From Pogostemon cablin (lineage: Eukaryota > Streptophyta > Magnoliopsida > Lamiales > Lamiaceae), in assembly GCA_023678885.1 (NCBI GenBank), contig CM042983.1:25898279-25962278 (forward strand): a DNA stretch of 64,000 nucleotides, read 5' to 3'. Position 1 is the stretch's first letter. Each line of letters opens with the position of its first letter. The notes under the pieces are model-generated. The model was given only the letters and a program-made list of their open reading frames with translations, made no database searches and was not told the origin of the DNA. This document shows positions 24,536 to 35,783 of the stretch, piece after piece. The position numbers and the translations under genes were made by a program.

Positions 24536-24797
24536 CTCCCTCCGTCCCACAAAAGTTGTGATATTTTTTTTTGGGTTGTCTCACAGAAGTTGTTATATTT
24601 CCTTTTTAAGCATATTGACCACACAAAAAATATTAATATATATACATGGGGTCCACACATACTTTACATACACCACTAATACACTCACCCACTACACATT
24701 AAATATTATTTCTCTCACTTCACTTTACATTAAAATATTATACTCCTTAATCTCCGTGCCCAAAAAAATTATTACAATTTTAGTGGGACGGAGGGAG
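24536..24797 (+). mobile_element. Stowaway MITE, subfamily b, in the HST exon-6 splice donor
   Basis: Ends CTCCCTCCGTCCCAC and GTGGGACGGAGGGAG with TA at 24534-24535 and 24798-24799. The right TA falls within the splice donor of HST exon 6 (minus strand), which would read GTAAGT without the element. A related copy is at 56339-56602. Confidence 0.9.
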
Positions 24798-24800
24798 TAC

Positions 24801-24893
24801 TTGCGATCGCCCTCCACATCTGGAAGATCTTTAGTTATGGCAATAACAAGAGCAAATAATATTACAAATGTGTTGATGAATGCAACTGGGGAG
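24801..24893 (-). pseudogene. HST: HST pseudogene exon 6
   Basis: The minus strand encodes SPVAFINTFVILFALVIAIT followed by KDLPDVEGDRK, the second Asp-rich motif and adjoining membrane segment of homogentisate prenyltransferases. The acceptor is CTGCAG (24894-24899), giving 93 nt with phases that fit exon 5. The donor GT (24800-24799) is followed by a Stowaway that turns GTAAGT into GTACTC. The residue before SPV does not match the family consensus, so the acceptor side may have lost a few bases. Confidence 0.87.
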
Positions 24894-24980
24894 CTGCAGT
24901 TCAAGTTATTAAAGTCATTGCACAAACCAATTTTGAGAAATATGGCATAAGAGGAGTGAGCTCATAAGTATATATATAGC

Positions 24981-25051
24981 AATTCGAATGTTAGACCAAG
25001 GGTAGCTCTTGTGGCATAATTGACGCCGTAATAGAGGAGAAAACCGCGAAC
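24981..25051 (-). pseudogene. HST: HST pseudogene exon 5
   Basis: It encodes VRGFLLYYGVNYATRATLGL then TFE, matching the family stretch that precedes exon 6. The acceptor TTTTACAG lies at 25052-25059. The donor reads GCTATA rather than GT. That is either a rare GC donor or, more likely, a mutated site. The 71-nt length leaves two bases that join in phase with exon 6. Confidence 0.86.
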
Positions 25052-25059
25052 CTGTAAAA

Positions 25060-25446
25060 CAGTTCCGTCAACATTCATATCTACGAAACACCGTACCATG
25101 AGTTTTGGAATTTGTCATGTTAGCACTCAACTTGCAGTAGTAACAATTTTACTGAGAGTGAACATATTTGAGCCATACTGAGTAAGATATATGATGATAA
25201 CTCTTAACATGAATATCAACTGAAACTAAAAGATGAATTTCTTTCCATATTTTATAAATCAAAAAGAAAACATTCTTTTACAGTGGTCTTATAATCTCCC
25301 AAGGGAAATATCAGTTGGTCCCCCCACACCCATATTGAAATTTCATAACAATCAAAGTTATTTGCCTCATATCTCAATTTACAATGTTCTATTGAAAGTT
25401 AAGTCCATCTCAAATCCTTTGACAAGAACTATCAATATTTTCATCT
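25060..25446 (-). other. HST intron 5 remnant
   Basis: Intron sequence between exon 5 and copia D; its other end is 30326-30376 beyond D. No exon, RNA gene or repeat is recognised. Confidence 0.6.
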
Positions 25447-25837
25447 TGTAAAATAATTGATGCACATTATTAAAATAATCTTGAACATTATAGATCAACC
25501 TAGAAGCATGTGGAAATATAAAAATGTTCTAGAATAAAGTAGATAAGACTACAGCTGGAAAAGGTGGAGATATATCTAGAGAATTCTTGATTAGTACTCC
25601 ATCGATATTTACCACCTATAAATAGGTGAAAGTGTAATTCAATTTGAAGTGAAGAAATAAACATCCGCAGCATCCTTTGACCATTGCTACCTTCTCTCCT
25701 AAACCAATTCTCTCTCACTAACGCCTCCACTATCAATTCTAATATCATTTTCAATTACTTCAATCATTTCAAAAACTATTCACCCCACGCCACATCATCT
25801 ATTCCCTTCATTTATTTTTTCATTTTAAATACCAACA
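25447..25837 (+). repeat. 5' LTR of copia D
   Basis: Starts TGTAAAATAATTGATGC and ends AAATACCAACA. A TATAAATA promoter box is at 25617-25624 (30095-30102 in the 3' LTR). Confidence 0.94.
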
Positions 25838-25838
25838 G

Positions 25839-25854
25839 TGGTATCAGAGCCCGG
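25839..25854 (+). promoter_or_regulatory. primer-binding site of copia D
   Basis: TGGTATCAGAGCCCGG follows the LTR after one base and is complementary to initiator tRNA-Met. Confidence 0.92.
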
Positions 25855-25959
25855 TTAGTTTATTAACTGGGTTAAAATAAGCTTCCGCATATTATCACCA
25901 AAACCTACACTATACCCACCAGCTATTTTCATACCTTAAAAATATCCTCTCTAGCCAAT

Positions 25960-28900
25960 ACCCATCAGATCCCAATCCCAAAATTTTCAGGTGAAGGATA
26001 CAACTATTGGGCCATTAAAATGAAGACATATTTTATGTCTCAAGGCCTATGGGAGATCGTCGACAAGGGGTACACTATCCCCGCAGATGCATCATCTTTG
26101 TCTAGTACGAACAAAGAAAACTAGACAAAAATACGGAGAAGAACAACTTGGCGCTTTACATTCTACAGATGGCTGTGGCGGAGTCTCTATTTCCGAGGAT
26201 CAGTGGAGCGAAGACATCCAAGGAAGCCTGGGATATTTTAAAAGAGGAGTACCAAGGGAGTGACAAGGTACGAAATCTAAAACTACAAACTCTTAGGAGA
26301 GATTTCGTAAATATGAAAATGAAAGGATCTGAGACCGTAAAAGATTACTACACTCAACTGAGAGAAGTAGTAAACCAACTAAAATCTTATGGGGAAGATA
26401 TGACAGATAAGAAAATAGTGGAAAAGATCTTAATATCTCTCCCTATTAAATACAACCCAATAGTCACTACTATAGAAGAGACTAAAGATATAGAAAAATT
26501 AGCAGTGACAGATTTATTGGGTTCTTTAGAAGCCTATGAAAAAAGACTGAGCATAAATGAAGATGAAAATATTGAAAATGCTTTTCAGTCTAAATTAAAA
26601 ATACGGTCTCAAAATTCTAAAATTGGGGGGAGAAAAATTGGAGAAAATAACAATAATAGGAAAGAAAAATATTCCCCATGTGGAGTTTGTAAAAGAACCA
26701 ATCATCTTGAAAAAGATTGTTGGTACCGAGGTAAACCACAATGCAAAAATTGTGGAAGATTTGGACATCTGGAGAAAAATTATCGCTCCAAGAAAGGTCA
26801 CCAGGCCAACTACTCTGAAGAAAAAGAAGATGGAGATAATCTCTTCTATGCGAACCATGTCGCATAAGAAGTGAAAAACGATACGTGGTCTGTAGACAGT
26901 GGGTGCAGCAACCACATAACTGGAGATGAGAAGATCTTTCAAAACGTTGACAAAAATATCAAATCTCAAGTGAAGCTGGGCAATGGTGACCTGGTGGAAG
27001 TTGAAGGAAAAGGCACGATTGCTGTCAACACAAGAAGAGGTACGCGGTACATCCATGATGTGCTATTGGTACCAAAACTACGCACTAATCTGCTCAGCGT
27101 GGGTCAAATGATAGAGAAAGGATACTCTCTAGTATTTAAAGGCTACTCATGCACCATCTATGACAAGACAAACAAAAATCAAGTGATAACTGTAGTCAAA
27201 ATGCAGCATCAAATGAACTTTCCAATCCAATGGAGCTATGTGGAGACAGCACTAAATGCCCAAGAAGATCAATCATGGCTATGGCACCGGAGGTTTGGGC
27301 ACTTCAACTTCTATGGGCTAAAACTACTCCAACAGAAGAATATGATGAGAGATCTTCCACCAATCAAACCAAAAAAGGATGTATGCAAAAAATGCATGGA
27401 AGGCAAGCAACACAGGAAGCCATTTCCATCAGAACAAGCATGGCGAGTCAAACAAGCTTTGGAGCTGGTTCACACTGATGTATGCGGGCCAATGAGGACT
27501 CCAACATTCGAGAAGAACATGTACTTCATTCTCTTCATTGACGACTATACAAGAATGACCTGGATGTACTTCATGAAAGAAAGATCAGAAGTCTTCTCTA
27601 TCTTCAAGAAGTTCAAGAATCTAGTGGAGAATCAAAGCGGTCATCGCATCAAAGTTCTACGGAGTGATAGAGGGACGGAGTACACATCCAAGAAATTCAA
27701 CAAATTCTGTGAAGAAGAAGGAGTCAACCATCAACTAACAGTTGGCTACGCTCCAGAACAAAATGGAGTCTCAGAGAGAAAGAACAGGACCGTAATGGAG
27801 ATGGCAAGAACAATGCTAGCAGAGAAAGGCATGCCCAAAGTATTCTGGGCAGAGGCTATCTACACTGCAGTCTGCTTGCTGAATAGGTGTCCAACAAAGG
27901 CAGTACAAAATAAAACTCCAGTTGAAGCCTAGAGTGAACGGAAGCCATAAGCAAAACATCTTAGAGTTTTTGGGAGCATTTGCTACGCGCACATCCCAAA
28001 AGAAAAGAGACACAAGCTGGAAGAGAAGACCGAGAAGTGCATATTTCTTGGATATAGCACTCTGTCTAAAGGCTATCGACTCTATAGTCTCAAGACAAAG
28101 AAACTCATCATCAGTCGAGATGTCGAGTTCGATGAGAATGCATTATGAAACTGGGATGAAGAAAAATTTGAGAAGAAAAGTATCATGATGCCACAAATAC
28201 GTCGACCTATTGAGCATCAAGAAAGTGAAGATGAAGAACCAAAAACTCCAGAAGAATCTCCACTACCTCTAAGTCCTGAAACTTCAGCACCTCAAGTTCA
28301 AGAAGGACCAGACTCAGATGAAACACCGAGAAAGGTGAAGTCACTAAGAGAAATCTATGAGACATGTAACTTTGCAGCAATCGAGCCAGCAAGCTTTGAA
28401 GAAGCTGTAAAAGAAAAAGAATAGGTCAAAGCAATGGAAGAAGAGATCAAGATGATCGAGAAGAACAACACATGGGAGTTGACGGATCTACCAAGCAACA
28501 AAGAAATCATTGGAGTTAAGTGGGTCTATAAGACTAAACTTAATCCAAATGGCTCAATCCAAAAACACAAGGCAAGGCTGGTAGCCAAAGGTTACTCACA
28601 ACTACCAGGGATCGACTATAATGAGACATTTATTCCAGTAGCGCGTCTGGATACAATAAGGGCTCTCATTGCACTAGCAGCCCAGAAGAAATGGAAGATA
28701 TAACAGCTGGATGTCAAATCAGCATTTCTAAATGGATACCTTGAAGAGGAGATCTATGTTGAACAACCTCAAGGGTTCGTGGTAGAAGGACAAGAAGACA
28801 AGGTGCTAAGACTACGAAAGGCACTATATGGGTTAAAAAAAGCTCCACGGGCCTGGTACAGTCGCATAGATGGCTACTTCATCAACAAAGGATTTAAAAG

Positions 28901-29927
28901 AAGTGAAAGCGAGCCAACTCTCTACATCAAGACCCAAGGTAACAATAAAAGACTAATCGTTTCCTTATATGTTGATGATCTTATCTATACAGGAAACGAT
29001 GAAGACATGATCAAAAAGTTCAAAGCAGACATGATGAAGACATTTGAAATGACAGACCTCGGACTGATGAACTACTTTCTCGGTATCGAGGTAAGTCAAA
29101 AAGAAAATGGGATATTTATCTCGCAAAGAAAATATACAAATAATCTGCTACAGAAGTTCAAGATGGAAAGATGCAATCCTGTAGCAACTCCCCTCATCAC
29201 AAATGAGAAGTTCTACAAAAAAGATGGCGCTCCAAAGGCAGATGAATCAACATACAGAAGCCTAATTGGAAGTCTACTATATCTAACAGCTACAAGACTG
29301 GACATCATGTATGCGACGTGCTTACTATCTAGATTCATGCAGAACCCAAGTCAAGTCCACTATGGAGCTGCAAAAAGGATACTAAGATATCTACAAGGAA
29401 CTAAGGACTACGGCATTTGGTACGAACCACAGGATAACTCAACGCTAGTTGGCTACACTGACAGTGACTGGGCTGGATCAACAGATGACATGAAGAGTAC
29501 CTCGGGCTATACATTCTCTCTCGGCTCAGGAGTATTCTCGTGGGGATCTAAAAAGCAAGACTGTGTCGCACAATCTTCAGCAGAAGCAGAGTACGTAGCT
29601 GCTGCTCTAACAGTGAGTCAAGCTATATGGCTAAGACGCATTCTTGGATACATGGGAGAACACCAAGAAAGCCAAACTGAGATTTACTGCGACAACAAGT
29701 CGGCAATAGCCATGGCGAAAAATCCCGTGCATCACAGCAGGACAAAACACATCGCCATCAAATACCACTTCCTATGAGAAACAACTAATAATGGAGAAGT
29801 CGGGCTCAAGTACATTAGAACAGAAGAGCAACTAGCGGATATATTCAAAAAAGCTCTACCGAGATCAAGATTCAAGTTACTACGTGAGAAGTTCGGGATC
29901 ATCCAAATGCGCATCAAGGGGGAGTGA
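25960..29927 (+). pseudogene. copia D gag-pol, one frame with seven stops and one frameshift
   Basis: Gag opens near 25980 (KFSGEGYNYWAIKMKTYF), shifts frame once near 26110, then stays in a single frame from 26148 to the final stop at 29925. Domains: UBN2 gag, two CCHC knuckles (CGVCKRTNHLEKDC about 26680; CKNCGRFGHLEKNY about 26740, last Cys lost), protease VDSGCSNHIT (about 26890), pre-integrase LWHRRFGHFNFYG (about 27276), integrase (FIDDYTRM, about 27535), reverse transcriptase with YVDD (about 28970) and RNase H (29450-29770). In-frame stops are at 26865, 27930, 27948, 28146, 28422, 28701 and 29775. The normal stop overlaps the first bases of the 3' LTR. It is not functional. Confidence 0.95.
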
Positions 29928-30320
29928 AAAATAATTGATGCACATTATTAAAATAATCTTGAACATTATAGATCAACCTAGAAGCATGTGGAAATATAAA
30001 AATGTTATAGAATAAAGTAGATAAGACTACAGCTGGCAAAGGTGGAGATATGTCTAGAGAATTCTTGATTAGTACTCCATCGACATTTACCACCTATAAA
30101 TAGGTGAAAGTGTAATTCAATTTGAAGTGAAGTGAAGAAATAAACATCCGCAGCATCCTTTGACCATTGCTACCTTCTCTCCTAACCCAATTCTCTCTCA
30201 CTAACGCCTTCACTATCAATTCTAATATCATTTTCAATTACTTCAATCATTTCAAAAACTATTCACCCCACGCCACATCATCTATTCCCTTCATTCATTT
30301 TTTCATTTTAAATACCAACA
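29925..30320 (+). repeat. 3' LTR of copia D
   Basis: Starts TGAAAAATAATTGATGC and ends AATACCAACA before TSD CATCT. It differs from the 5' LTR by a GTGAA insertion and about eight substitutions. Confidence 0.94.
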
Positions 30321-30376
30321 CATCTCTACAGTAGCTAAAAAGGACATGGAAACACTACACATTTAAAAAACTATAC

Positions 30377-30505
30377 TGCGGTAATCATAAGAAACGATAC
30401 AACAGGAAATATTTTCGTTCGACACTGGGGATCAGAGTAGATAGTTCCAAGGAAAAGGCCAAGGCTGTAAAGAGAAGTAAGGAAAGGACCACAAGTCAGC
30501 CCAAC
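30377..30505 (-). pseudogene. HST: HST pseudogene exon 4, second half
   Basis: Encodes VGLTCGPFLTSLYSLGLFLG then TIYSDP and FPVVSFLMITA, matching the family region between the two Asp-rich motifs. The donor GTATAG (30376-30371) follows GCA. Its 5' side is cut by copia E at TSD TATAA (30506-30510). Joined to 49674-49770 it makes one open exon of 226 nt with no frame change. A conserved Pro-Pro/Arg-Met-Lys stretch of the family is altered here (DPQCRTK), consistent with relaxed selection. Confidence 0.88.
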
Positions 30506-30510
30506 TATAA

Positions 30511-30979
30511 TGTAAATAATAATTTATTTATTATTTTATTTTTCCACACATGATGTGTGGATAAGGAAAGAGAGAGGGAGTTAATTAACAGTAGTTCTCA
30601 ACTCCCATGTTCTGGGATTATAAACACTGCACCATGCAGTTGTCAGAAGAATACGCTGAATCAAGTGAGGCGCATGTGTTACAGAACGCTGAAACATTCA
30701 TGCGCGCGACAGAACGAAAAACGCAAAAGTGCGTTTCCTCTCTAGTTTTCTCCCAGAAATCACAACACAAATCCAGTCATCATATACTGCAGATTAATAC
30801 ACATTCGTGAAACACAATCTACAACCCCATGTTGTATGGTTTGATCCATGAGATCACAGTTTATCAAGTGTGAGTACCAATCGGTTCTTAAAAACGTTCC
30901 AGTTAATTCTTCCGCTGTAACGAAAACTCTTGGTGAGAGGTATGGATTCTCTCTATGCATGATCGTGATTTTTCCAACA
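30511..30979 (+). repeat. 5' LTR of copia E
   Basis: 469 bp, with TATAAA at 30619-30624. The open frame of about 62 codons shared with the 3' LTR (30557 and 49250) is conserved only because LTRs are copies of each other. Confidence 0.94.
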
Positions 30980-30980
30980 T

Positions 30981-30993
30981 TGGTATCAGAGCC
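30981..30993 (+). promoter_or_regulatory. primer-binding site of copia E
   Basis: TGGTATCAGAGCC one base after the LTR end, complementary to initiator tRNA-Met. Confidence 0.93.
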
Positions 30994-32264
30994 AATGGTT
31001 GGTACTCCGTTTGATCTTTTAGAATTAAGAAATTTCATGATTCATGTTTTCTGCCTTTTGTGTTGAATATGATCATACATGATTTGAGATGATTAGAGTA
31101 TGCATGTTGGATTGTATGATGTTAACTGATCATATGTATGAATTATAAGGCAGATATCCAGTGGCTATAAGTATGTGACGTTCCTTTTTCACATTAATGG
31201 TTGATCAGTGTGAATTTTTGTCATTTTTCCGTGGAAGAAAAAGCATGTTTTGATTATACCACTGGAAAGGTCTCGTCGAGAGGAGTCCGTCAGTATTTTT
31301 TGTGGAATTTTTGGCCTTCTAAAACTGAAGTTATGAATTTTTGAAGTTGTTTTCGAATTTGGGGCTAAACTGCAAAAGTTCAGAAACTTCAGGGGTTGAT
31401 TTGTGAAAATTTGATAAAGTTTAGGGACTTGATCGCAATTTCGAAAAAACCTGAAGGTGAGCCGGGTCAATCAGACGGATCCGGGTCAGACCCGGCGAAA
31501 CCGGGTTGGTCCAGTGGGTCAACCTGTGACCGGAACAACCGGAGAACAGGGCGGCAGGTGGAGGCACGTGTCTCCCACGCTCCGACAATGGCAGGCCGGC
31601 GATGGCGCGTGAATCACACGCGCTGGTAACTAGAAGTGGCGCGTGTGGACCACGCGCCTTCAGACACCGTTTCGGGCGGCGGCGCGTGTACCACACGCGC
31701 CAGAGTTCAGTCCACTAGCAGCCGCGTGTGGCGGCGTGTTGAAGCGCGTGCGGGCACGTGTGTGGCGCGTGGAAACTCCTGCCGGTGCGTGGCGGCACGT
31801 GGAGTGTCCAGCCATTGCCTGGCCGCGCGTGGAGGTACGTGGAGACGTTTTCCGGCGTCTGTCCGGGGTATTCTTTCTGTTTTTCGATGCGTTGAGTCCG
31901 ATGGTGATGTTTTCGAGAGTGTTTGACGTCATCTTAAGTGTGTATTTGTAGTTTTACTTCATTTTGTGACATATTTATTGAATACAAACCTATGCGGTGG
32001 TTATTTGGTTGCATTTTTTGAACAATATGCACCTTAATATGTCATTTAATTCTAAATTCATGGTGTTGAGTGATGTTATAATTGTTCAAACTCCTGTAGC
32101 CTATGAAAATGGGAACCAAAGTGAGTTGGACTTATTCACTTGTGAATGTGCCTATTGCATCTTGGGAAGTTGTTTCCATATGCATTAAATAAAGAGAAAA
32201 TTCATGTGATATAGTTTAACTAACACTGGTATGTTTGCTTTTGGTTGCTCGTTTTCTCAGAGGA
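30994..32264 (+). other. leader of copia E with GC-rich island
   Basis: About 31450-31900 is GC-rich and full of GCGCGTG and its complement CACGCGC, giving overlapping open frames in three registers on both strands, which argues against coding. Before the accessory frame, a pyrimidine-rich run ending TTTTCTCAG (about 32252-32260) has the form of a 3' splice site. Confidence 0.65.
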
Positions 32265-32810
32265 ATGTCTGGACGAGAAACAATTCCAGATGAAGACATT
32301 AGGACTTATAATAAAGTCCTCCATGAATTCTTGAATTATAAAATGAAGCCTACACACAACATAAGGGACCACGCAATTGATCTGATTGAACTATACAACC
32401 AATTGTTGCCTTTAATTTATAGCAATACGATTCCACGTGATAAGTATTTCGAAGTTTCCAGTCCTGAGACCTGGGCGAACACTTTGCCTCCTAACCTACA
32501 AAAGGTTTTTTGGGCTCAGTGGAAGACTTACCAAGTGAAGCCTAATGGTTATTTCATTATGCTTGATATGGTCGATGCTTCTAAGGCAGAAGATAGGACA
32601 CAGGCACTGAGATCAGCCTGCTTGAGGATGGGAAGGGTTCGACGTTCTGATTTTTTGAGACTTAGTGGTCGAGACAAACGTCAGATAAAGAATCCTCATA
32701 TAGATCCTCTAGGTCGAGCTGTCTTTAATGTGGGGACTAAAGATTTTGATTGGGAACGTTATTTTGAATCTAGTGATAAATTAAGAGATACAATTGATAT
32801 TTATCGCTAG
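32265..32810 (+). CDS. accessory open reading frame in the leader of copia E (unrecognised)
   Basis: An intact 181-codon frame from ATG 32265 (MSGRETIPDEDIRTYNKVLH) to TAG 32808. It is on the same strand as E, between the PBS and the start of gag-like sequence (about 33150). It is soluble-looking and rich in charged residues. The first half (FLNYKMKPTHNIRDHAIDLI, NTLPPN) faintly recalls copia gag helices; the second half is basic (MGRVRRSDFLRLSGRDKRQI). The gag-pol of E is riddled with stops, so an uninterrupted frame this long stands out, though chance survival is possible. It lies four bases after a CAG that would serve as a splice acceptor. No function is assigned. It might be a duplicated gag piece, a captured host exon or an element-specific protein. 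Confidence 0.5.
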   Translation: MSGRETIPDEDIRTYNKVLHEFLNYKMKPTHNIRDHAIDLIELYNQLLPLIYSNTIPRDKYFEVSSPETWANTLPPNLQKVFWAQWKTYQVKPNGYFIMLDMVDASKAEDRTQALRSACLRMGRVRRSDFLRLSGRDKRQIKNPHIDPLGRAVFNVGTKDFDWERYFESSDKLRDTIDIYR

Positions 32811-33149
32811 TTTATTTCAATTGCATTTCTAATTGGAAACTCAAGGAGTTCATTAGAATTTTAATGTTCATGACTTGTCAGACTTGGATATTTTGCTATT
32901 GTGAATGGTTGTTTAAGTTATGTTTATAAGTGGCTGTTCAATGTTATAGTTGATTACTTGAACAATGTGTTTTATGTTTTGAAGCAAGAATCTAGTATTG
33001 TGACACTTGATGAGATTGATGATTAGTAGTCTCCGAGCTATTTTTCGAGATCAAGTCTTGTGTTATTTATTGAGATGTCTGTGTTTGGCTTAACGTAAAA
33101 CTTAATAAAACATTAATAACATACTGAATCACTATAATCTCTAACAAAT
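32811..33149 (+). other. copia E spacer between accessory frame and gag remnant
   Basis: AT-rich, with stops in all frames; nothing recognised. Confidence 0.5.
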
Positions 33150-35783
33150 AAATGAACATCGAAATCTATTGTCGTTGCGTTGCACAAAGGTGAGAAACTC
33201 AATAGTGACAATTATGACACAGACGTCATAAAATTTGGCACATATTGTATGAACAAGATGCATTGGATGCTATAAACCAAGTGATGGCTTATCCAAGCGT
33301 GGGTATTGGAAACCAAAGGAGGTGTGACCAAGGAGCATACCAGGCATGGAAAGGAAAAATTTCATTTGCACGAGGTATTCTTGTAAGCTTAGTAATCGAT
33401 GCGATGATTCATGAATCACACTGCACATGATATCTGGTTGTATCTACGTGAGAAGTATGGAGGTACATCGATTACAAGGCTTATGCAGTTGACTATTAAG
33501 TTTGACACCTTAAAAAGGAAACCTGGTCATTACATTAGACAAAATCTCAGGGAGATGTCTAATATGATATTCGAACTTAAGACTGCCGGTCATATACTCT
33601 CTGATGAACAGTAAATCTAAGCCCTATCCGCTCTTTACCTGATCGTTAGAAACGTCTCAAAGTCAACTTGACGCATTATAAAAGGATTGAAACCTTCAAT
33701 GATGCTTCTTGTCATGTTGAGTTGAAGATGAGAGACTGGGAGCCTCAAAGCCTTCTTCTGGGACCTTCTATGCCAGTTCTACTTCTAAAGGAGCTTCATG
33801 CTTCAAAAGGAAAAGGAATTGGAAAAAGAGAAAGAATGGAAGACGATCTGATGGTGAAGGTGGTAAGCCTGACGATAATCCAACTACAAAATTAATGAAC
33901 AGAAAAAGGAAAACAAGCATGATAAAAAGAATAAGAAAGATAAAAGCATGATGCCATGTTACAATTAAAGTAAGTTTGGTCATTATGCTCGTGAATGCCC
34001 TGATCCCGGGAGGGAAAAGGTGGATTCATCTTATTCTATTTTGTGTGAAATTAATGTCTCGAGTGCTGTCCTGCTGTTTGATTCTTATCCATTGTGGATT
34101 ATGGACTCAGGAGCAACGGACTATGTGGCAAGAGACATAGGAGTTTTTGTAGTTTTTTTTTTGCCATGTTCCAAAGGGGACTAGGTAGAAATATGTAGGA
34201 AACAATCATGAGTCAAAGTCAAAGGACTTTGGACTTGCAAATTGGACGTTGACGATGGTCCGGACTTTATCCTGCATGATGTTCTATATGCTCCGGAGAT
34301 CACGCGAAATTTGATTTCTATTTCAGTTCTACGTAATTTGGGTTATGATGTACTGTTCACTAAAAGGCACTGTGGTAATTAGCGTTAATGATACTTGTCA
34401 TGCTTCTTCTAGTAATGCAAACGTGAATGATGATGTTTGGCATGCTAGATTAGGTCATATTGGGCAAGATAGGATGAATAGACTTGTGAAAGAATGATTG
34501 TTGAATCTTTCTTCTAAAGTCGAATTATCCAAATGGTGTGTTCGCCAGGAGTAGTCCAAATGGTGCGAACATTATCTTGCTGGTAATTGACTAGAAAACC
34601 TTTTTGGTAAAGCTGTTATATATTTATCTCTATTAGTAGTAATCCATTCTGATATATGTGATTCTGTAAATGTGAGAGCACAAAATGGAGCTTACTATTT
34701 CATTACGTTCATTGATAATTATTCAGTCTACTTTATATCTGATAAATCTGAAGCAATGGATTGTTTTAGATGATACTTGAGTGAAGTTGAAGATGTGAAT
34801 ATCTATCTGAACAATTCAAGGAATTTTGTAATGAAAAGGGTCAATCCGAAAATCAATTGTTCCTTATACACCTCAACAAAATGGTGTTGCTGGAAAAGGA
34901 ATAGGATTTTATTGGAGATGGTAAGATCCATGATGGCACAAGCTATTATAACGAGATGCGTTATTTACGGAAGCTTATGTGCTTAATCACGTGCCTTCTA
35001 AGTCAGTTGCTTTGACTCCATATGAACTTTGGACGGGTAAAAAAACCTGACTTGAGTAACCTTAAGAGCTTGGGGATCAGTAGCTTACGTACATGATTCA
35101 TCGAGTCAGTATGGAAAGTTGGGTCATAGAGGCAAAATAATGTATCTTCATAAGATATTTCGAATTCTAAGGGTTACATTTCATAGGAGATCACGATGGG
35201 AGCTTAACTGAGACAGAATAACATAATGCTCATTTTCTGGAAACTGAATTTCCTAGTAAAATGGCATCAGGGATGCTGAACCTGTTTTTCGAGATAGTAG
35301 AAAACCAATATCTACAAGATCCAAGTGGGAGTAATAAGCTGATGGTGATGGTGTAGATCTTGATAGTTGATGGTGTGGATCTTGATAGACATTTGCCGAT
35401 TGAGAATCAAGTGATTCCTAATTAGAGCATTTTTGTCTACAGAAGACCATCATCAGTTATCTCATCTCGAAAAGTTCTAGGAAACATATGCCTAAAAGGC
35501 ATTATGACATTGAAGGACAAACCTTCTTAGTTTCACCAGAAAATGGAGATGATTCACCTGTTGACGAGGAAGAGCCTATAAACGTTACAGAATCTCTAAC
35601 TTGTTCGGCAAAGGAGAAATGGATGAAAGAGGAGATGGAGTCTATGAAGTCAAATCAAGTCTGGGGACTTGTAGATCTTTCAAAGGGACGAAAGGAAATT
35701 GAGAATAAATGGATTTTCAAAATCTAAAGAAATGTTGATGGCTCAATAGAGAGGTAGAAAGTTCGCTTGGTGATAAAAGGTTA
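33150..35783 (+). pseudogene. copia E gag to RT start, heavily decayed
   Basis: Recognisable pieces in order: gag (YEQDALDAINQVMAYPSVG, 33245; HDIWLYLREKYGG, about 33425; up to 33614), a zinc knuckle with a stop in it (about 33958-34005), protease WIMDSGATDYVA (about 34097), pre-integrase VWHARLGHIGQDRM (about 34436), integrase (FIDNYSVY, about 34710; LEMVRSMM, 34912) and the start of the reverse transcriptase (MKSNQVWGLVDLSKGRKEI, about 35645). Frameshifts, stops and small deletions separate almost every piece. At 35783 the reverse transcriptase is interrupted by copia F and resumes at 47136. Confidence 0.87.

Larger units (their letters stand above)
25447..30320 (+). mobile_element. Ty1/copia retrotransposon D, full length
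   Basis: LTRs at 25447-25837 and 29925-30320, a perfect 5-bp TSD CATCT (25442-25446 and 30321-30325), PBS TGGTATCAGAGCCCGG at 25839, and a polypurine tract AAGGGGGAG before the 3' LTR. It is 4874 bp with all copia domains in order. The LTRs differ at about nine places by eye, including a 5-bp indel. It sits in an HST intron, in the opposite orientation to the gene. Confidence 0.96.

Noticed and set aside
30465..30476. TCTCTTTACAG, first taken as a splice acceptor within HST
   Set aside because: The coding match continues upstream to the E insertion and across it in the same frame, so this is inside exon 4.
31421..31951. Several 90-100 codon frames in three registers
   Set aside because: They are created by the repeated GCGCGTG words in the leader of E; no single frame is favoured.
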